Positions 1-10,300 of a stretch of 64,000 nt of DNA are shown here, one piece after another. The first letter of the stretch is position 1. Every line of letters begins with the position of its first letter. Both the position numbers and the translations under genes were made by a program. The notes beneath the pieces were generated by a model. That model did not search any database, was not told the DNA's origin, and saw nothing but the letters and a program-made list of their open reading frames with translations. Source of the stretch: Procambarus clarkii (lineage: Eukaryota; Arthropoda; Malacostraca; Decapoda; Cambaridae); assembly GCF_040958095.1 (NCBI RefSeq), contig NC_091195.1:21944865-22008864 (forward strand), given 5' to 3'.

Positions 1-420
1 GTTTTGTTCGAGCCCAGTGCCAATCGATGATGGGCATTAAAATCTCCACAAATGATTGTGTTTGTTGTTGTCGCGTGTCCAAATAACACAGAGAGCTGCA
101 CCTTGAAGATTGGCAGTGTAGATCTAGTCTGAGGCGCTGGGAGAGCTGGAGAAGCTGGAGAGATTAATGGACGATGGGTCGTCAGGGAGTGGCTTGTCCT
201 GTTTGCCTTATTCACGTGATGCCACTCGCCGTCACTTTCAGAACTTGTATCTAGTATCGATAGTCTTTTCCTACACTGAGCAGCATTGCTGGATCGATTA
301 TGATTCAATTGGAATTCCATGATGAAATTCAAATGATCACTTGTGGAGTGGTCTGGTGAGGGAAGGTGATGCTCTGTGCTACTGGAGACAAAGTCAGCGT
401 GGAGTTGGCTCACTGGGTGA
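1..420 (-). pseudogene. LINE ORF2 endonuclease (EEP) fragment, runs off left edge
   Basis: Read on the minus strand, bases 60-1 encode TIICGDFNAHHRLALGSN, the GDFNAHH motif of the apurinic-type endonuclease (EEP fold) that opens ORF2 of I/Jockey-type LINEs and nicks the target DNA. The frame stays open upstream on the minus strand to about base 230 (LPIFKVQLSVLFGHATTTN before the motif, preceded by a proline/serine-rich stretch). The core of the domain upstream of this is not recognisable, so I see a damaged or diverged piece. The rest of ORF2 would lie left of the window. Confidence 0.7.
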
Positions 421-444
421 ACTGGTGGTTTGCTATTCGATTGA

Positions 445-595
445 TTGATGAAGATTAAGCCACTCAAAAGGTGGCACGGGTATGAATAGCCCGTAAGTGG
501 TGGCCCTTTTGAGTCATTATCAGTATCAAGAGCTGATACTGGAGATCTGTGGAGGTGCAACTGCACCCTGCGTGACGGGAGATGTCTCCCGAGTT
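445..595 (-). repeat. I-type LINE terminal module
   Basis: A ~150-bp block beginning with an attgattgatga tail and containing ggtggcacggg, agcccgtaagtggtgg, a pair of short inverted motifs (atcag and ctgat) and gggagatgtctccc. It recurs almost unchanged at 16795-16945, there directly behind the RNase H end of a minus-strand LINE, so it is the LINE's non-coding end. A diverged version is at 6540-6640 and 22440-22560. Confidence 0.75.
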
Positions 596-724
596 TGCTA
601 TTCTCAAATCGCTGGCTTATATACGGTGACTACACCTCACAGTAAGATTGGAGGGTGGAAAAACCGTTACCTGTAAATAGGGATAAGATTATAGCTTGTG
701 TAATTAGTTATGCCATTAAGATGA

Positions 725-765
725 AGAGATAATGGAGCGAGTATAAGCTTACTCGCTACAGGATG
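725..765 (-). repeat. Possible fragment of the TGTAGCGAG LTR family
   Basis: ggagcgagtat and actcgctaca match, with the middle deleted, the terminal ~40 bp of the LTR seen intact at 42597-42933 and 38565-38898. It abuts the 44-bp minisatellite directly. Short and diverged, so tentative. Confidence 0.4.
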
Positions 766-1236
766 TTAGGGGGTGAGCTGGTGGATGTTAATGTTCCACT
801 TGGAGGAGTGTTAGGGGGAGAGATGGTCGATGTTAATGTTCCACTTGGAGGAGTGTTAGAGGGGTGAGCTTGTGGATAATAATGTTCCACTTAGGAAGTT
901 AGGGGTAGAGATGGTCGAGGTTAATGTTCCACTTGGGGGGTGTTAGGGGGTGAGGTGGTGGATGTTAATGTTCCACTTGGGGAGTGTTAGGGGGTGAGGT
1001 GGTGGATGTTAATGTTCCACTTGGGGAGTGTTAGGGGGTGAGGTGGTGGATGTTAATGTTCCACTTGGGGAGTGTTAGGGGGTGAGGTGGTGGATGTTAA
1101 TGTTCCACTTGGGGAGTGTTAAGGGGAGAGATGGTGGATGTTAATGTTCCACTTGGGGAGTGTTAAGGGGAGAGATGGTGGATGTTAATGTTCCACTTGG
1201 GGAGTGTTAAGGGAGAGGTGGTGGATGTTAATGTAT
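766..1236 (-). repeat. 44-bp minisatellite, about 10 units
   Basis: Tandem units of ttagggggtgaggtggtgga + tgttaatgttccacttgggg + agtg (44 bp), the first few diverged and the middle ones nearly identical. The same unit occurs in the opposite orientation at 39650-39905, 43343-43457 and 57588-58832. Open frames through it are artefacts of the repeat. Confidence 0.95.
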
Positions 1237-1380
1237 AAATTTCATAATTAGAGGTTTGTGGTTGCTACCAATTTCCATTTATACAGTATATAATTATAGT
1301 GACTACTTGTTACGCCAATATTATGAATATCGCTTATGTAAATATTAGTTAGTTTAGTTCATTTATTATGCACCTCATTG
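1237..1380 (+). repeat. Partial AT-rich dispersed repeat plus 26-bp LINE tail
   Basis: Bases 1237-1350 match the distal end of the AT-rich family (aatttcata, gaggtttgtggt, ccaatatta), which also borders the 44-bp minisatellite at 43320-43345. Bases 1352-1377 (tagttcatttattatgcacc) equal the extreme 3' end of the LINE non-coding tail at 61384, minus strand: a severely 5'-truncated retro-insertion or its relic. Confidence 0.6.
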
Positions 1381-2689
1381 TAACACTGTAAAAGTGTTTG
1401 GGTTAGTTTATTTAATATATATAGAGTACATGAGTCACAGACAAGGATCTGAGAGGCGCCAGTTGTCTGCCTGAGATCTCACACCTCAAAGCGTTAATGA
1501 CCCAAAGTGACCTGAGGTCAGATCATGAGAATTTCACCTTGCTTCCGCTAAGCGTATAATTGGAGCCGGGTAGCCTTCAAACATGCCGACGTTTAAGGAG
1601 TGGCTTGGTAGAGTGCCGGAGGCTATCTATTTGTGGGCGGAGTTAGCTACTAGGTTCCCCAATAAATACTCGGAGAACTATCGAGCATGAAGCATTAACG
1701 AGACAGAACAGCACACGAGCCAGCAGAGAGAGAAGACAGCCCTACCAGGGAGGCTGTCGGCCGGCAGGGCGGGAGTCTCTGTCAACTACAGACCCCCCCC
1801 CCCTCTCTATTCAACTTAGACTCAGTCCTCGGTGAGTGAACATTAAGGTGACTTGGTCGTGTTTACATATGTTGTGTGATGATCAGGGGCAGTCAAGTTG
1901 TAGGGTTCTCGAATTCTTGGATGATGACTCACTTTGAATATTAATCGTTAACATTTTAATTGGATTGCTTAAGTTATGATACTTATCATGAAAAATATAA
2001 TTGTTGAATTTATTATTTAAATGGTCTTTCACTGTGTTCCTTAGAGTTTTGAGTTGAGGTGAGAAAGCCTCTGTGATTACTGGTTTCATGATTTAATGAG
2101 TACATGTTTGGAGTTGATACATGGTAATAACATCTTTTGAGAATATTTTGATACAGGCAAGTTCCATTCCTTGTCTTGTATGTAATGATCATGAATGGAT
2201 GGTGGCAGCATTTCGTCTTCTACTATCTACTCTTCTACTTCTACTATCTACTCTTCTACTTCTACCTATCTACACCTCTCCCTCCACCCCTCTCTCAACT
2301 CTCACTTTCAACTAATGACCATCCTCGCCCCTCCCACCTCTCTGCCTCTCACCCCAAACCCTCACTAATTACTTCACTATTCATTTCTTTCCTTTCGTTT
2401 TCTCGTATACGTTTGTGGCAATGATTCTGTATTCTAGAGTTCTCTCTAGAGTTTCGGGTAACTGATCAAGTGACGGCGCCTTGTAGTCTTAGCACCTAGG
2501 TAGTCAAATACCTAGGTTACAAGGTGTTGAACGAGAGAGGTCGCCTTAGGACCTCTGGGAGTGCTCTAGAATAGTTAGCTAACTGGGGACGGGATAACGG
2601 ACTAGAGAGAGCTGTTTCCCCCGGCCTCGTTAGTTAACTGGGGGGTGGAATAATGGACAAGATAGAGCTATTTCCCCCACCCCCCGTTA
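1381..2689. other. No gene recognised
   Basis: No convincing coding region on either strand. Visible structure: a C10 run near 1794, a pyrimidine-rich imperfect tandem (ttctactatctactc) at about 2215-2290, and a two-copy ~60-bp tandem at about 2572-2690 (gttagctaactgggg then gttagttaactgggg, each followed by a cccc run). The 1440-1860 stretch has moderate GC and could be an LTR or untranslated region, but I see no paired copy. Confidence 0.6.
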
Positions 2690-2982
2690 CATCATACCCA
2701 TCTTGTGGGCGGTAGTGGAAAGGGTTACAGAGACACATAATGGGCTCAGGGACTGAACCCCACAATTCATTTAACTAAGCAACTTACAATCTTGATGAGC
2801 TAGTTACAAAATTCAGTATAAGTCATCACATCAACAATGGGTTTGAGATCGACCACAAGTAAAGTTTCTAAATTAAGCAACTGACATATGTGGAGAGCTA
2901 TAGTGTCACAATTGATATGTTTGTCCTGCACACCGCCCCCCATCCAGTGGGCAGCGGTGGATAGGTTACAATCACTTAGTTA
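2690..2982 (-). repeat. 3' untranslated region of I-type LINE
   Basis: Lies directly behind the minus-strand LINE ORF at 2983-3955 and matches 61390-61700 and, in opposite orientation, 62216-62340 (shared cccacaattcat, atcttgatgagctagttaca, atcgaccacaagta). These copies define a conserved ~290-bp 3' UTR for one LINE family. Confidence 0.8.
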
Positions 2983-3955
2983 CTACCTACAGTTAGCAAA
3001 CTGGGGATATTTGGCTAAGATTTCTGGTAGCAGATCATCTTGAATGAAATATTTACACATCGTTGGAACATTGGTTATAGAATTGTCTCTAAATTCACGT
3101 ATCTTTTCACACTCCATCACATAGTGACGGAGGGTGTGCGAATAATTTTGTTGACACAGTTTACATTTGGTCAGGTCTACATCGGCAGATAATGAGAATT
3201 CCCAGAGATACTTGTAACCGAGTCTAAGCCGAGCAGTAGTAACATCTAGAAGTCTGCTGATTGTATTGGATGATCCATAGATGTTTGGCTCCTCTTGCAT
3301 GATAGTATGATGATGGATGGCATTACTTGTGTCGATTTCACTTTGTCTAAGATCTACAAGATTTTGTTGAAGCTCCCGGCGCACTACTGCTCTCAGACTG
3401 CCCATTGACAATCCAAGGCCACACCCAATTTCTCCCTTAAAGGCAGATTCCCTGGCCAACTCATCAGCTCCATCACGCATTCGGAGGCCAACATGAGACG
3501 GAGTCCACACGAAATGGACCCTGCCACCATCATTAACAATTGTTGTTCCACTTGTCCGGCTTCGGACACGAGCATGTTACAGTTACGTCTTAAAGAGTTG
3601 AGAACAATTAAGGATGATAAAGAGTCACTTACAATTAATGTATCAAGTTTGGAGACTTGTACACATTTCAGTGCAAGGATCAAGGCAAATAGTTCAGTCT
3701 GAAGGGTAGAGGCCCAATTGTTTATACGGACTCCCCACTCAAAGTACAAGCCATCGCCCATTGTCAGGACAATTGCACTTCCAGCTGCACCCGTGGGGCG
3801 GTGTAGGGAACCATCAGTGTATATGATTTGAGAGAGAAGGAATGCTCTGTGGACAGAGCATCAATATGGCTTAAGGCGTTGAGCTTTGCCTCAAGACGAA
3901 GCTTGGGCTGATCTCTAATTTGCTTTTTGGGTGGAAAGGGAGGGATTAAAATTAT
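2983..3955 (-). pseudogene. I-type LINE ORF2 C-terminus: RNase H and zinc-knuckle tail, frameshifted
   Basis: Minus-strand translation gives the RNase HI start IIYTDGSLHRPTGAAGSA (about 3780-3832), the NNWASTLQTELFALILA segment with the catalytic Glu, VSDS with the second Asp, and WTPSHVGLRMRDGADELA with the last Asp. A Cys-His tail follows (KCKLCQQNYSHTLRHYVMEC). RNase H removes RNA from the cDNA hybrid during target-primed reverse transcription in the I clade. The frame changes at about 3510-3530 (between the second and last catalytic Asp) and again just before YTDGS near 3835, so the copy is dead. Only the C-terminal part of ORF2 remains; it matches the missing end of the LINE at 34733-36640, which stops right at SQII. 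Confidence 0.85.
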
Positions 3956-4039
3956 GTGCCTCTGTAACCCTTTCCACTACCGCCCACAAGACGGATGTGG
4001 GGTGCATAATAAATGAACTAAACTAAACTTACAATGTAT

Positions 4040-4870
4040 TTTTATACTTATAATGTACCTGTAAACATTTTTTTTTAATTTTGCTTGAAATTACCTTCTT
4101 AAAATTATATGTTAGGCTAAGGATCTGGCCGAAACGTGCAAACCCTTCCCCCGAATAGACAGTACGTTTTAATACTAAATGTAATAAGTGCTTTACTGAC
4201 TGTCTGCATGGTACATATATACACTTAATTGTGCTGTTACATTTACCTCCCTACGTTCTCATTTTAAATATTACATTAATTTTGTTACATTTAAAAAGGT
4301 TATTTAAAAGTGTCCTCCCGTTCATATATTTACTTTTTTAAAGAAAACCATATTAGTAACCGTTTTCTTTAATTTAGTTGTTGATAAACTATTTTATAAG
4401 AGTTGACTATGTTAAATTTGTTATCTCTTTATTATATCTAAAACTTATAAACATTACATTGTTAATTCTTAAACTGTTTAAATAAGACAATTAAAGAAGA
4501 TGCCATTTTTTCTGATAAATCTTTCTAGTATAAATTGATCTGTGTATTAATTGTGAACTGTTTAGATATGACGTCTAATTACACTTATATTTATGTAAAT
4601 TAAATGTTATAAATTAAATTACTATACTTTCTAAAATATAATTAATATAAGATCTTGAACGTAATTTTAATTTCCTTTCAAATTTTTAAATATCGTAACT
4701 ATTCTGCTTAGACTTTTAAAATATTTGCATAACAAACTATTAGGTTAAACATTTAAAAGTAAAATTTTATGTTGATAAAATTTAGACATTACTAAATAAC
4801 TCAATCTTTCTTATATTTCTTTTATTTTTGCAGTTAATCTACTAATTTTAGTTAGTAGATTAACCATTAG
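4040..4870 (+). repeat. AT-rich dispersed repeat (~0.8 kb)
   Basis: Very AT-rich, no coding signal. Shares ordered motifs (actattttataagag, atgttaaatt, aagacaattaaagaaga, tagtataaattgatct) with 19960-20790 and 27997-28735 in the same orientation and with 37263-38095, 40330-41007 and 54215-55030 inverted. Class unknown. Confidence 0.75.
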
Positions 4871-5039
4871 TTCTGTCCCTACATAAAAGTTGGGACAAAT
4901 AAGGCAGCGGAACGCCTCACGACCGTTTGTTAAGAGAATGTTGTAATGGTTACTCCAGAAGACAGGTTGTGTTCCACACAAGGATCATAGTTTTTAGGTT
5001 TCCAACTTATTTGGATCGTGACTGTCTTCTTCTCAACAA

Positions 5040-5492
5040 TGATAATGTTGTATGGGCAAAGAGGAACAGTGTTCGTGGTGACTAAGTCAGGTTGTTGCGT
5101 TGGTAAAGGGTGAGGCGCCGGGAAGAATTTTTGTGCAAGGACTAGGCTACAGGAAAGTTGCAAAATATATTTAGGAGCCCATACTATGCATGAAGTGTTC
5201 ACGTTGGGGACATATGGCATGGAAATGCCAGTTTGACCCCAGGTGTCGGTATTGTGGTAAGAAACACGACTCGCGAGAGTGTAGAGTCAAGATGGAAAAA
5301 AGTGAAAAAATCGTCCCATTTTGTTGCAACTGTCGAGGCAGCCACAATGTTGGTTCCTCTCTATGCCCCATGAAGCCTCATCTGAGAGAGACTAGGACGG
5401 GTCCTACAAGCAGGATAGATGTATCCTCGAAGGAAGAAAAGATTATTATTATTAACAACTTTATTGACAAAATTAATTACAATTTTGCCTAA
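5040..5492 (+). pseudogene. LINE ORF1 zinc-knuckle fragment, copy 1
   Basis: Encodes three CCHC knuckles in a row: CMKCSRWGHMAWKC, CRYCGKKHDSREC and CCNCRGSHNVGSSLC, the nucleic-acid-binding end of an I/Jockey-type ORF1 protein. Upstream the frame is interrupted (VAKYI then a stop just before EPILCMKC), whereas copy 2 at 21017 reads through that point. The C-terminus ends in an AT-rich tail at 5492. No partner ORF2 is attached. Confidence 0.75.
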
Positions 5493-5747
5493 TCTGAGGA
5501 TTTCGATTAAGTCTTATTAGAGTGAGGATAATGCTGGTATTCACTGTCACGCAGGACAGAGGGTCATACAAAAGTCAATAGGTCTAAACTATAGGCTGAA
5601 GCACATATATATCATGGTTACAATCAATGTTTTAATATATGGATATGTGAAAACAACTTTCTATTGTGCACTGCCACACAAGGGCAGAGATGGGTTCATA
5701 ACTGATGCAGCTTAGAAGTAATATAAATAAAAATTGTTTTTCATTCT

Positions 5748-6497
5748 TTAAAATGGACAAGCAAATTTTGGATAAATTGTTAGGATGTCATCCAGAACAC
5801 CCGAGTCAATAAAATAGTTACACAGTTGGTGGTACAATAGGCCAGGAGGTCTAAAGTCCTTTACGGTTTCACATTCAACAATATAGTGTTCTAGTGAATG
5901 CACTGAAGGTTTATCACAGACTTTACAATCTGAGTATTCTGGTAGTGGCTCAGCCTCACTAACCTGCCAGATGTGTCTATAGCCAAGACGAATTCGCGCA
6001 ATGACTACATCACATTGCCTGGTCCGGTTACTGTGCTGACCATACAAATACCTATCATTACAAAACTTGTCATAACTTTTAATACTGCAGATTTCAGGTC
6101 TCTGGGCATTTCTTAGTTCTTCTAAATATGAATTAATTTCTTTAATTCGTATGTTTCTAATAAATGCATTAGATAGTCCAAAGTCATAATCAATGTTTTC
6201 TTTCACATTGGCCAATCGATCTACAAAGTCATGTTTTCCAACTCCAACATGGGATGGGATCCACACAAATTTTATACAAGAGTTATTATCATTGGCAAAA
6301 ATTACATTCCATTTAATATTACAAGCTACTTCCGACATACATTGTGATGGGTTATTTAAGGACTGCAGAGCATTTTTAGAGTCACAGAAAATAACTCTAC
6401 CACCATTGAGCTTAAGGTATTCAGTTGCTAGATAAATGCCCAATTGCTCGGTCAGTGTCGTGCTTGCCCAGTTGTTCAATCTCTGTGTACTAGACAT
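5748..6497 (-). pseudogene. I-type LINE RNase H C-terminal piece, copy 1
   Basis: A 249-codon open frame beginning inside RNase H (RLNNWASTTLTEQLGIYLA, normally preceded by YTDGS). It keeps the second Asp (VIFCDSKNALQSL), the last catalytic region (IKFVWIPSHVGVGKHDFVD) and a Cys-His tail (CKVCDKPSVHSLEHYIVEC). The YTDGS strand is missing because a retroposed LINE module with a (CAA)n tail abuts the 5' side at about 6498. Inactive, but the remaining frame is clean. Confidence 0.85.
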
Positions 6498-6711
6498 GAT
6501 CTGTTGTTGTTGTTGTTTAAGATTCGCTACTCAGAACAATAAGTTCCAGTAGCACGGGCTAAGGTGAGCCCGTAAGTGGAGGCTCTTTGGAGCCATTATC
6601 TGTATCAGTGGCTGATACTAGACATCTGGCGATGGATGGGTCTTCATGATGGTTTTCAGCCTGGAGGGCTGGCTATACCAGTTATGGAGCTGGTGGGGTT
6701 AGTGTAGACCT
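6498..6711 (-). repeat. LINE 3' module with (CAA)n tail, inserted in RNase H
   Basis: Minus strand: ORF1 tail, then a non-coding module resembling 16795-16945 (gggctcaccttagcccgtgc type inverted motifs, tatcagccactgatac) ending in aaacaacaacaacaacaga at 6498-6515, immediately followed by the truncated RNase H. This is the signature of a LINE-mobilised insert with a short simple-repeat tail. Confidence 0.65.
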
Positions 6712-7065
6712 CTAGGTTTTCCGTTTTTTCTTTGCCTGCGACTTTGGCTGAGCAGTGCTGTCGTTGGAGTTTGGTGACGTGGCCTCCATGAGGAAGTCTT
6801 GAACCGTGTAGGTGTCGTATTTGTGACGCGGCGGTGGAGCTCCTACTATGATTTCCTCGTCTGAGGAGTCCGTAACCTCCGTAGTGGGCGTTTTTGTCTT
6901 TCCCCTCGCAGCCTTAGGTAGGCTTAGGTGTCGTTGATTGGTGGTTGTAGGTATTTCAGGAGCGCTGGTGGTGCTGTTATCGTCTGTAGACAGCACGTCT
7001 GCTAGCGCGGCTGCTGAGATAGTGATGGTAGGAGTGTTGGGAGCTGGAGAGGGAATTACCTCTGT
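6712..7065 (-). pseudogene. LINE ORF1 C-terminal tail, truncated by cassette boundary
   Basis: Minus-strand frame rich in Ser/Thr/Pro (VTDSSDEEIIVGAPPPRHKY, ending SQAKKKRKT). It is the same as 22633-22980 in copy 2, where it continues into the full ORF1 with CCHC knuckles. Here the LINE sequence ends at 7065. Confidence 0.7.
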
Positions 7066-7070
7066 TACCT

Positions 7071-7518
7071 CAAGGGAGTAAATCTTGCTTCCTCTCTTTC
7101 TCCCAAATGTTTCCTCATTTGCACAGGAGCAGAGCAACCTTCGTGCGGGCCCTGGTTCAGTTCCCCAACGTCCGAGCTAATGGACATTACAAATTTCACT
7201 AAATGATGCAGTATCTTAGCTGTCTCTCTAATTATAAAGGTGTTAATCTTTTTTTTTTAACCTTTGAGTGCTAGGTCTCAAAAAGGTTCTTTACCTCAGA
7301 AAGAAAGAGAGAGAGAGATTCTATTTTTGTCCATATTCGAGCGGAATGTTGAACAACCTTCGTGCGGGTCCTGGTTCAGTTCCCCAACGTCCGAGATATT
7401 GGACATTACAAATTTCACTAAATGATGCAGTATCTTAGCTGTCTCTCTAATTATAAAGGTGTTAATCTTTTTTTTTTAACCTTTGAGTGCTAGGTCTCAA
7501 AAAGGTTCTTTACCTCAG

Positions 7519-7551
<33 letters not shown>

Positions 7552-7723
7552 TTCTATTTTTGTCCATATTCGAGCGGAATGTTGACCAACCTTCGTGCAG
7601 GACCCGGTTCAGTTCCCCAACGTCCGAGCTATTGCACAAAGCAAATTTCTCTAAATGAGGCAGTATCTCGCCCCCACCCCCCCGGATCAATGATTTTAGG
7701 GCAGTAAATAAGCAATTGCAATC
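7071..7723 (+). repeat. Left inverted-repeat arm with three iterons
   Basis: Contains two full ~220-bp units (from ttcgtgcggg at about 7141 and 7351) and a shorter third unit (from ttcgtgcagg at about 7590), each carrying ttcagttccccaacgtccga. The first two include tttgagtgctaggtctc and an (AG)n tract. The right arm has one unit fewer. Outer ~70 bp (7071-7140) are unique to the two arms. Confidence 0.9.
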
Positions 7724-8241
7724 CATCCAGCCGGCGACTTATCAGTGACTGTGGAAAGAATGTGTGTTCTTAGGACCATTATGGCCTCTTCGCGCATTTT
7801 CATTCCCTCACACATTTGAGTATTTGTTTCCCACATCAAGAATTTTGTCAAAAAACGTTCAAGGAAATACGAGCTTATTTATTCCAACTTATAGATAAAA
7901 AAACAAAAAAAAAATAAACTGGCGACCCCTGGCAGCAAGTTCAGGAGGTCTCGGCCTATATCTGGCTGGGGGGTGTGGGGTTCTCAGTGAGAGATCATAC
8001 GACCAAGCTGTGATGGAGACTATAAATGGTATGCATAAACCCTAATACTTTACAGGACTTGTCATGGTTTGTGCCTCATTGATAATTCGTTCCAAGTAGT
8101 TAAAAGTTAAATCTTATAGAAATCCAATAAAGTTCAACGATTTTTTTCTCTCTCTCTATGGGCGTATGCAATTAATTTTTTCTGTTATATCTTTTATCAG
8201 AGCTCGGCCATCAGGCTGTAGATGTTGATGAAAAGAGGAAG
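7724..8241. other. Non-coding stretch; possible 3' splice site at 8200
   Basis: No ORF with support. The end shows a T-rich tract and tttatcag (to 8200), after which the frame of the 8242 gene is open (stop at 8173 just upstream). An intron acceptor at 8200/8201 is therefore possible, which would make 8242 an internal Met. Confidence 0.4.
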
Positions 8242-8784
8242 ATGCAATGCAGGGAATCGCCCCTGGTATTTATTTCACGAGGTCATTGCGTCGTGGAGTA
8301 TGAGGAATTGCCCAAGTTCATCGCACGCGTCAAGGCTTTGGCGGCAATTGAAAAGCAGTATGAAGGCGCAGATTTAGAAGACTCACATGTTCAAAGACAG
8401 AAAACAAAAAAAATTAACGCCGTTGAGACCGTATATGGCGGTTTTTGTGACGAAACAGAAATAAGACTACCTGTCGAAATAGGAATAGGCTTGATTAATG
8501 TGGCGTATAATGGAATACCCAACTTTATCGAGTGGGTGCAAGCCCAAGGTGAAATAGAAAAACAGTTTGCGGGGATTGATTTTAAACAGCGTGAAAACTG
8601 GTTTATTTATCATGACAAAGTTCGAGCGCAGAATGCATTTAGAGAAATTTTCTTTGGGGATTATGGGGATTATTGTTCCACCTCCGAAGCTGAGGAAATT
8701 GCGCCAGAGGATGAGGTTTATTGGAGGGAAAATTTGCATCCCGTCATTAAGGCAGATCTAGATAAAGCTCCACCCACAAGATAA
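8242..8784 (+). CDS. Unknown 180-aa protein with internal duplication
   Basis: Not recognised. The protein is soluble-looking, acidic at the C-terminus and has no signal peptide or membrane segment. It contains two copies of a ~28-residue motif: residues 18-45 (VEYEELPKFIARVKALAAIE...) and 87-114 (VAYNGIPNFIEWVQAQGEIE...), about 13 of 28 identical, sharing P-x-F-I and I-E-K-Q-x-x-G-x-D. Each sits in a ~70-residue half, so the gene probably arose by tandem duplication of one domain. The ATG at 8242 is the first in frame, but the frame is open back to a possible splice acceptor at 8200, so the true N-terminus may be longer. A canonical AATAAA lies at 9006-9011 beyond a (TA)n run. Same strand as the IAP, opposite to the macro-like genes. 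Confidence 0.65.
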   Translation: MQCRESPLVFISRGHCVVEYEELPKFIARVKALAAIEKQYEGADLEDSHVQRQKTKKINAVETVYGGFCDETEIRLPVEIGIGLINVAYNGIPNFIEWVQAQGEIEKQFAGIDFKQRENWFIYHDKVRAQNAFREIFFGDYGDYCSTSEAEEIAPEDEVYWRENLHPVIKADLDKAPPTR

Positions 8785-8924
8785 CTCTTAGGAACTAATG
8801 ATGCAAAGGGGACATACTACAGGAACAATGTGCAGGTGGCCTGATGGGGGGGGGGGGGTTATCCCCAAATCCCGAGACTTTGTCCCCCAACCCAGACTCT
8901 GTTCAATCAGAACATTATTTTGTT

Positions 8925-8925
<1 letters not shown>

Positions 8926-8992
<67 letters not shown>
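8926..8992. repeat. (TA)n microsatellite
   Basis: About 33 TA dinucleotides in the presumed 3' UTR of the 8242 gene. Confidence 0.95.
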
Positions 8993-8995
<3 letters not shown>

Positions 8996-9005
8996 TTTTT
9001 ACCTA

Positions 9006-9011
9006 AATAAA
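9006..9011 (+). terminator. Polyadenylation signal AATAAA
   Basis: Canonical hexamer 222 nt after the stop codon of the 8242 gene, followed by an A run. Confidence 0.55.
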
Positions 9012-9241
9012 AAAAAATCATGTATCATTATTATTATTGCACACTCCCCTTGAAGATGAAATATGTTAAAAAAAAAAAATGTCAGGTAGTATTTGCTAGA
9101 GTACTTGTCATGGGGGTGAATAAGTGATGAGGTCTCTCTCTTATTTTTAAAAACTACTTTAACAGATAAAAAAAAACTTGACATTTATACAATTTTTTAT
9201 TTTTATTATGAGTACATATACAAAAAAAAAACAAGCACTTT

Positions 9242-9247
9242 TTTATT
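9242..9247 (-). terminator. Polyadenylation signal overlapping stop codon
   Basis: On the minus strand the stop TAA of the 9246-9992 gene runs straight into AATAAA (aataataaaaaa). The hexamer overlaps the stop, an economy more typical of compact viral or element genes than of host genes. Confidence 0.6.
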
Positions 9248-9992
9248 ATTTGTCGTTAGTGTAATAAGATCTAAGGTTCCTCCCTTTACTCGATGGTCTT
9301 GTCACTACTTGTGGCGGTACTTGACCTTTCCCTGCTCCATCTTGTTTAGGATGCACCAGCACAAATTCTTTTTTGCATTTTTTCATTACATGGGCCAAAT
9401 GAGCCAGTGTAGGGTAGTAAGATGCCAGCCATTCTTCTTCTTCTTCACCTGCTCTAGACCAACCCACCCGAGAATTGCAGCCTATACCAAATGGCATAAC
9501 TATCCGTTTGATAGAATTATTACTCTTGGCTTCGCTCATAATGCGACTCACGGCCTTTTTAAAACACCATCGTCTGTTGATAGTTGTATCTCTCCGCAAT
9601 CCCGCTACTAAATCAATATCTTTACTGTGCTTAATATGAAATTGGTTAATGTCATTATTTTCAATAGACGCACCTACACTATATTGACATATGAGGGCTA
9701 AGAGATAAGGCTGCACATTAGGTTCTGGTGGCGGGGAGAGGATTATATTTCCTGGAGTGTCACGATCCGTAACTACAGCACAAAGCGTTTCAGGACATAT
9801 TTTCTTTTCAACCACCCCATAAGGATATTTTTCCCACAGCTGTTGGGAGTAACCATTAGAAAACTGGTGTAGGGCAGGAAGATCATAGACAATACAGTCC
9901 CCGGGTTTAAATATATCATCGTTGGGGAAATCCACTTCAATAATAGAATCTTTGAGTCTCCGTAATTTGGCTCGCATGTAGTTGGAACACAT
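9246..9992 (-). CDS. Macro-domain-like protein 1 (248 aa)
   Basis: Intronless frame, one of three tandem paralogues. Order of conserved blocks: GDCIVYDLPALHQFSNGYSQ (where macro domains have the ADP-ribose-binding N-x-x-N/G-rich start), LWEKYPYG, VVTDRDTPGNIIL, LICQYSVGASIENNDINQFH, KDIDLVAGLRRDTTINRRW, RIVMPFGIGCNSRVGW and FVLVHPKQD. The I-x-x-P-x-G-I-G block followed by W matches the second ligand loop of Poa1-type macro domains (ADP-ribose-phosphate processing or binding). The family assignment is inference from motif order, not from a search; the N-x-x-N pair is not conserved here, so catalysis is doubtful. A TATATAAG box lies at 10040-10033. A basic C-terminal tail (RPSSKGRNLRSYYTNDK) is private to this copy. 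Confidence 0.6.
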   Translation of the reverse strand: MCSNYMRAKLRRLKDSIIEVDFPNDDIFKPGDCIVYDLPALHQFSNGYSQQLWEKYPYGVVEKKICPETLCAVVTDRDTPGNIILSPPPEPNVQPYLLALICQYSVGASIENNDINQFHIKHSKDIDLVAGLRRDTTINRRWCFKKAVSRIMSEAKSNNSIKRIVMPFGIGCNSRVGWSRAGEEEEEWLASYYPTLAHLAHVMKKCKKEFVLVHPKQDGAGKGQVPPQVVTRPSSKGRNLRSYYTNDK

Positions 9993-10032
9993 CTCGAAGC
10001 GATTAAAAAGGTTTTTTTAACATAACCTTCGT

Positions 10033-10040
10033 CTTATATA
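10033..10040 (-). promoter_or_regulatory. TATA box of macro-like gene 1
   Basis: TATATAAG on the minus strand; its first base is 48 nt upstream of the ATG at 9992, leaving a 5' UTR of roughly 15-20 nt. Confidence 0.6.
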
Positions 10041-10134
10041 CACCTTGTCACATAGAGTTGTTAGAGGCTTTTATAATATGTAATTCATAGTTTTTCTTTT
10101 TGTACAGAGAAATTAGGAAACAATAAATAAATAA

Positions 10135-10228
<94 letters not shown>
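10135..10228. repeat. (GT)n microsatellite
   Basis: About 46 uninterrupted GT units between macro-like genes 1 and 2. Confidence 0.95.
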
Positions 10229-10232
<4 letters not shown>

Positions 10233-10300
10233 AAATTAGGTAAAGTAAATAAAAATACAGGTTAACATTTCTTTTTTTGTGGTTTAATTTGTATGAAATA

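Larger units (their letters stand above)
3782..7065. repeat. 3.28-kb segmental duplication, copy 1
   Basis: From agctgcacccgtgg (3782) to ggaattacctctgt (7065) the sequence is nearly identical and collinear with 19699-22983. It contains a LINE end, an AT-rich repeat, a LINE ORF1 zinc-knuckle piece, an RNase H piece and a LINE terminal module. Copy 1 ends abruptly at 7065, five bases before the left inverted repeat of the IAP cassette; copy 2 continues into LINE ORF1. Confidence 0.9.

Noticed and set aside
1440..1860. Possible LTR or host exon
   Set aside because: Moderate GC but no paired repeat, TSD or coding frame could be shown.
4930..5220. Minus-strand 96-codon frame, also at 20847-21137
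   Set aside because: Shadow of the plus-strand zinc-knuckle ORF1; conserved only because the whole block is duplicated.
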